From the NCBI GenBank assembly GCA_030803735.1, contig JAURUC010000001.1:1435501-1499500 (forward strand): DNA of 64,000 nt, in the 5' to 3' direction. Below the pieces are notes generated by a model that was given only the letters and a program-made list of their open reading frames with translations, was not told where the DNA came from and searched no databases. This DNA is from Actinopolyspora lacussalsi (GTDB taxonomy: Bacteria; Actinomycetota; Actinomycetes; Mycobacteriales; Pseudonocardiaceae). The translations under genes and the position numbers were made by a program. Below are positions 61,901 through 64,000 of the stretch, one piece after another (within the stretch, counting starts at the first letter, position 1; every line of letters starts with the position of its first letter).

Positions 61901-64000
61901 CGCCTGATGGCTCCGTTCGTCGGTGGCAGGCCCGCGGCGTTCGACGAGTCCGTCAATCACGGGATGACCGGCAGCCGCGACCGGAGCAGCGGCGCACTCG
62001 ACGAACGCAACGCCGCGCTCGACGAGATCGAGTCCTTCACCAGCACCGATGCTCGTGCCGCCCGGTTCGAACGAGCCGCGCTGCACCGCGACACCACTTG
62101 GTTGCAGAGCCACAACTCCGGTGGAATGGTGGGCAACCGGGAGCTGACCGCCAGGGCGGACCTGTCCACCATGCTGGACACCCCGCGGGTGGTCGGCAGG
62201 GACGACGCGCACCGCTTCGGCGGTACCGACGAGCGCGCGGAACAAGGTCTGGACTCCAAGAGCAAGCGGAACCGCGGTTACCGGCTCGGGCTCGACATCA
62301 CGCACTACTTCTCGAGCGGGAACCCGGCGGCGTTGATCGGCCCGTCCTTCGAGGCAGGCGGGAAGTACACCACCGAGAACGCGGAGACCTCGAAGGCCGA
62401 CACCGCGAAGAGCGGTTCTTCGCACCACCACTCGGACCGGGGCTACCTGGTGCGCTACGACGCGGTGCACGAGGTGCGGACCTCGACGCGGCGATCCTGG
62501 CAGGACCCCTTCCGACTGCTGCACCGGGGCGATCCGGACGAGCAGAGCAAGTGGGTACGGGTACCCGACGCCGTCGAGGTGTGGGTCCCCGCCTCGGAAC
62601 TGCACCAGGTCGGCAGGCTGAACGACTCCGACATAGCACGGCTGCCCGATGAGGACGCCGAGCACTACCGGAGCAACATCGAGCGGCCGGGCACCGACAC
62701 CGAGAATCAACATGGCACTGACTCCGGGCCCACGCCACAGGCGCGGCGGGACAACGACGTCTCCGCACGAGCGACGGACGAGGAGCGTTCCACGGTGCGT
62801 CCCCCGGCGAACGTGGGGCGGGGCAGCGGACGGATCGAGCTCTACCGGATGGGCGCCGCGCGGGAGCTGCTGGAACAGGTGCGGCAGCGGTTGGACGGGT
62901 GGTCCCGCGAGCACGGGCGACCCGGTGCCCGCGCTCGGATGCTCGACCTCGCCTACGAGGCGCTGGGCAAACCTCGGGTGGAGCGACAACCGAGCGTGGC
63001 GAAGTTCGACGCGATCAACGAACGAGTCGTCGACGATGTGCTGAGTCAGCTGGGCAGCAGGCACGGTTTCAACAACGCCGTCGAGGAGATGCTCAACGGG
63101 GGACGGCATGTGCACCTAACCGGGGACACTCCCTTCGGCAAGGTCGAGCAGCTGGTGGTGCTGCACGCACGCCCCGGTGCGGGGCGGTACCAGGAGACGC
63201 TGTCCGAACACACCATGACCGACTCGCACGGCGACAGCGGCGCCACCGGACGAAGCGACCAGCATGGGTGGGACTTCAACACCATGCTCGGGGTCTCTCC
63301 CTTCTACGGGACCAGCGGAAACCCCGGCAGCGTGCACATGCACGGCTTCACCGGTGCCTACGGCAACAAACGCGGCTTCGAGAACACCGCGAGCACCGAG
63401 CACTCCACCACCGCCACCGGCAAAGAGGACGGGGTACGATTCCTGCACGACCTGACCATCGACATGGAGGTCTATCCCTATGCCCGGCCGGGCAGCTACA
63501 GCAACCGGTTCGGCGAGTGGTTCGACCGGCTCGCCCCGCGCCGCTTCGGGGAGCCGTGGCGCAGCAGCTTCGAGCTGCACGGGGCGGCGCGTTCCACCGT
63601 CCCCGCCTCCGAGGTGCTGCCCGTCGACGGTCCGGCACCGGAGCCCATCGCCCGGGCCGACGGCTCGTTCCGGCAGAGCCGGGGTAACCGGGCGGATCAG
63701 CCCGCCTGGTCGGCGGAGGCGAAGGTGCGGGTACGGCCGTTCGCCGCACCGGCGTTGCACGAGGAGCTCGGCAAGCTCGCGCACGGTGACCCCGACCTGG
63801 AACCACCCAGGCCGGGCCTGCGTCCGGGCAACGCCTCCCGACTGCACACCGCCACCGATGTCGGCCACCTGCGCTCGAACCTGCGGAACGCGCTGTCGGC
63901 CGGTGGCCACACCGTCGACCTCTCGGGAGGACGCCTGGAGTCGGTGCGGATCAACGCCGATCTGAGCCGTCGCGAACTGCTCGGCGAGATCGAGCAGGGC
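52970..64000 (+). CDS. Giant ESX-linked multidomain protein (3' end beyond the window)
   Basis: The frame is open from ATG 52970 (AAGGAA upstream) to the last base, at least 3677 residues. Residues 1-100 are helical and WXG-like (GGQRWPEGDEDGLRRMSVAW). About 100-150 and 190-230 are hydrophobic or Gly-rich (IIVQLVIVAATLAFSWLPGI). About 300-1070 are Ser/Thr/Gly/Asp-rich. About 1250-1400 matches a protein-glutaminase (toxin deamidase) with Cys1280 in EDGCYIRAH, His1333 in WSYHVAP and Asp1352 in HVLDPS. At 1835-1845 is HEIGHYLGLPD, the HExxHxxGxxD zinc-protease motif seen in snapalysin-type enzymes. From about 2200 on, long beta-rich repeats of unknown type alternate with charged linkers. No signal peptide; ESX export is inferred. 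The C-terminus is unseen. Confidence 0.85.
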   Translation, partial: MPTELPEGLQKALEIVGGQRWPEGDEDGLRRMSVAWADISAAIDRLEAAVDRSANDIGTTMHGEFSDAYGKYVTDTLRPLLRDLREKTTKHSELAKNTAADIQYVKISIIVQLVIVAATLAFSWLPGIGQAITAAAAATARAVITSLFRTVLQNIIVGAAAGVALEVGLDVAIQGMQMLTGVRTDWNEDFTKGAVLGGALGGAMGGAVYGVFQGLGGFVRGGIGDVGGAGVDKVVRGPGAEGAEGVLGQGAKDFLDTTGGKLGFDAANIVGQGGAGFAADGATNSALGSEEWNPFSFTSSMADGFEKRGNGGTGSYGGDDGGTDTSGLDGLGDFDDVATDPPGTEGLPGSEDLPKTIGAPGEATGEDGAVVGSESTWPGEDSDGSTLDGSSFNEDALDDGASDRSWLSGTTLGATETTRNTFGLGPDGVDRLNSGTARGTEDSQRSTSERSGSHEGNASYREDARSGPTQNRWDVSGNFQERSGNGITTPLTNGGTAGFGEVVGDDSGAGAQYDTPVENGQQRYGTGENNTAEWHSADRDTTGQDNTGWNNTGSDAPGRNEFDARDEFGLRNETPTDSGVERNPENDTPQNDNSGTGTGDDTSLASAAENDSPEQSPLGHEQSTVHDETDPAVVAGERIDTEDTAQQNGPSSTRLQDQHSDPGAQSPQSTAVPREGSGLADDTEVTTSTTSNTDVQQDGSTGTQRDTDTTGSRQQDRTDATNTPAPNRDTDSEHTDSGTRPEGAEQSRQRAEPTDSRFDQSSRTTTHVPEETAETGSRSTSGPELGEDTTARSEAATPNTRNTTEQGPTPVVTQQGGNTSSTPSSTSGGNGTNTGNTTPGRSDTADRTAGSPRSTTSSGDTTPSGRTTDGEVTPTPSRTDLDGSPVSTTSEGPGAEKATPHPTESDPNAETSRLPNTEKTTGLDETPENKSESAGTVAPPGDRSGSGSQWNNTGQRGSTGPSVSNHTETAAPGRSTTPNDDNPSKVRTESSNSTNRGDTPRTTGRPSTTSQPTRPTSESGTTRQAPVDTTGDPNRTSEFSRSNGLRDTADSDSAPTRPAPTAESAQRAEVLYGLLSTTPVDTDAVLRELHQLRGDPAASQSLQESFRARTGGMDLWMPLALNLDRPNYLRAMDLLGLPRDYVTGPAQPGAPSTSAPPGMGYHPAYNQSVWNFAGQLVQHNSAGRFDDAMTMLHGVGRDIRALWAIQDAYRTQTGSELSSDLMSAAPWRYHEVLHAMGSYSTDPVSMEQASYWHDQLKRSTFEHHARGRTTIRTDHPEDGCYIRAHLWALDLQRMGAAPSKIFVARINPDLSVRTPYSADALPGLSGQVNWSYHVAPSVIVSTPNGPKLHVLDPSTSDVPVSFDNWLSNMNVEVGSEMTQILGGSPQRIQQVLDADFMGNPAGWGLATNNSWMPSGRAIVIASDPSALFFPEPWNPTQNPQSLQDADAQVREYYEDLLVQHNDTAQQRAESRARLENLLNNVGAIHQNDPNAFSIDPNDPNSLSFDTTNLTGNGNDLFASGTFAPDIPNEFDELLNDPVFNALLNDTTGGFDPHALDMGNFGPNGAGGNGPDPNGSGDPSGNGAPAPGSVPPGAPPSDGTINPGALFAPDSSNPHTFSEWNDPRTYRDHSGSSGSRPAPLDVDEGTNSSDRSDDSTLQENDSNTDGGKTDPWDRSWKHSTASTADWFEPDSTPVHPEQWREQREHTPAHEVATEVRDVRMHSTAANLEFYEGRIRYDLRHMDVAGQGVQEYTFRAHLSPDPTITPDQLRDLRDRLTETVDNLFNQGNRLPSGDQFHARVEFVDTPAEAHDTIRVSGEGRTKQKHWNVHASPNIHAHEIGHYLGLPDESPDPRGALDSPDTRRVFNRGDPPRATDLRTGRPHPSQNSVRLDDGLMGHSVNHDPHLKPRHLWHIENTAHSQGARPDIIPRSADEARPENNLPSENGPSTANPDPATERPDSAPPTPRIILTKPDRTQEQLLAPGDHGADAGEPRGSEERNAETLPSEDRSHSLPPDARGSTENRDSGSTTTHDETEGSTPEVSRDRSSSRNEQGEQDSDSSTRPREESGSPRSGRAARIRPAENDTAHTPHVAPARARPDRLPTIPEEIELETFHQESNLEQPDRNSSTTNRTANETVEQRSTTGEFTDEVLGEFDRIHDAANDRTRTTLDSTGRQETSERPTSHSASAPPRQDNTTSSGETPLDRVRADRPKVAEDIDGASVRESVLELLAGNKRLRGNPSLRDFVEIAFSDENLRKRFHESAEGSYEVDLGPRAGKHGGRISLDLVGLRAAARNDSREETEEFTSSRTHDKAEHSSTNKRSPLGTGGFNIRIPWLHLLTHLQVAGLVNSRDSDLTARNSHEETTTLTEHGRPSRTAEHTVDYRITLRTPGRFSWSDEVTQHGSADAKVHLTWPDNTARDSTEPWRHPGEIEHVELSGLGDVHRAVSEELGLRVGDPAGRELRDWLHSLGEEVFEGPVRKSFSFGGKRTPTEIVVGIADGANAQRLPDVEGTVKHTAKDKAESTSGQANTRQRGGGLWVAGGDITGLTGALAGPSVSHIRSTRNEDTLTSGHERETTSDYRGQLHKQRLDMRYLVRVGDEQREVPNDEPHHDNESASGDNEPNRDDEHTTRQNAEPHNPRSAKRYEPECLLRVDGTATVWTRDTDDGSTRDSFPAGVDRHRVPDRLDAHHRLPEQTVRAITGPVLSKLHADGTLPGKDLPDLAERLNTFVRNHPGEITGGDGLRLPVGSMHSGAPDVFVRGTMDRSGARYLGSTDGESVKSRLGGHDGHSAGRGHGSTTTAGISGITPASIPNPIGPDEHNNFSGLQAAVETSNSRGETSSHLSGYERSSESSPVHEFGYPTEFEVRLGGRWSDRPDPDSTSRISSEVRVSAPERTGTRFDEPRSEADTRSTGRNNRSTGAETHRSGTTGSWQRGRAPRHDREGHLPAGFELETLKPVPGLRRTMTDMLGAITGSRWSARLMAPFVGGRPAAFDESVNHGMTGSRDRSSGALDERNAALDEIESFTSTDARAARFERAALHRDTTWLQSHNSGGMVGNRELTARADLSTMLDTPRVVGRDDAHRFGGTDERAEQGLDSKSKRNRGYRLGLDITHYFSSGNPAALIGPSFEAGGKYTTENAETSKADTAKSGSSHHHSDRGYLVRYDAVHEVRTSTRRSWQDPFRLLHRGDPDEQSKWVRVPDAVEVWVPASELHQVGRLNDSDIARLPDEDAEHYRSNIERPGTDTENQHGTDSGPTPQARRDNDVSARATDEERSTVRPPANVGRGSGRIELYRMGAARELLEQVRQRLDGWSREHGRPGARARMLDLAYEALGKPRVERQPSVAKFDAINERVVDDVLSQLGSRHGFNNAVEEMLNGGRHVHLTGDTPFGKVEQLVVLHARPGAGRYQETLSEHTMTDSHGDSGATGRSDQHGWDFNTMLGVSPFYGTSGNPGSVHMHGFTGAYGNKRGFENTASTEHSTTATGKEDGVRFLHDLTIDMEVYPYARPGSYSNRFGEWFDRLAPRRFGEPWRSSFELHGAARSTVPASEVLPVDGPAPEPIARADGSFRQSRGNRADQPAWSAEAKVRVRPFAAPALHEELGKLAHGDPDLEPPRPGLRPGNASRLHTATDVGHLRSNLRNALSAGGHTVDLSGGRLESVRINADLSRRELLGEIEQG

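Overview
The window is high-GC DNA with frequent GTG and TTG starts. It carries gene families typical of filamentous actinomycetes: an XRE/DUF5753 plus DUF397 pair, a DUF574-type methyltransferase, an ESX (type VII) secretion locus without eccE, and an FxLD-type lanthipeptide precursor. A genus in Pseudonocardiales (Actinopolyspora or Saccharopolyspora type) is the best guess. This is inferred from gene content only. No tRNA, rRNA, CRISPR array or intact insertion sequence was seen.

Region 1 (about 0-3.1 kb) holds a divergent Rrf2 regulator and ene-reductase pair with a palindromic operator, then a MetE/UROD-fold-like protein of unknown function. Region 2 (about 3.4-11.9 kb) is a compact minus-strand operon: FecCD-type permease, ATPase, lipoprotein binding protein, DUF4213/DUF364 'heavy-metal chelation' protein, GHMP kinase, and a PLP-dependent beta-family enzyme. 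A Fur/Zur-like palindrome sits exactly between the -35 and -10 of the operon promoter, and a divergent MFS exporter lies on its other side. Together they read as a metal-responsive system that makes or handles an uncharacterised chelator, exports it and imports the complex. An IclR regulator follows.

Region 3 (12-16 kb) holds a serine hydrolase/TetR operon with its operator, a YeeE/YedE sulfur transporter and a YwaF-type membrane protein. Region 4 (16.2-20.9 kb) is a minimal class I lanthipeptide cluster: promoter, 48-residue precursor, full-length LanB dehydratase and LanC cyclase, with no transporter or protease beside it. Region 5 (21.1-33.8 kb) is a mixed stretch: a Doc/ribbon-helix-helix toxin-antitoxin pair, two methyltransferases, a small secreted protein, a DJ-1/PfpI protein, an NAD-binding protein, a zinc alcohol dehydrogenase, a DUF4389 membrane protein, small genes divergent from an XRE/DUF397 pair, a frameshifted HTH gene carrying a 25-bp tandem duplication, a gene-free segment rich in inverted repeats, and a YciO/Sua5 protein.

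Region 6 (34-64 kb) is an ESX locus: a long protein ending in an ADP-ribosyltransferase-like domain, mycP, eccC (divergent), eccD, eccB, two Esx-like proteins, several long helical or low-complexity substrate-like proteins, a YbaB/EbfC-like protein, a WXG100-like protein, and a giant ORF still open at the window edge (at least 3677 codons). The giant protein carries a protein-glutaminase Cys-His-Asp constellation and an HExxHxxGxxD metalloprotease motif. The layout suggests a secretion machine flanked on both sides by large putative effectors or toxins.
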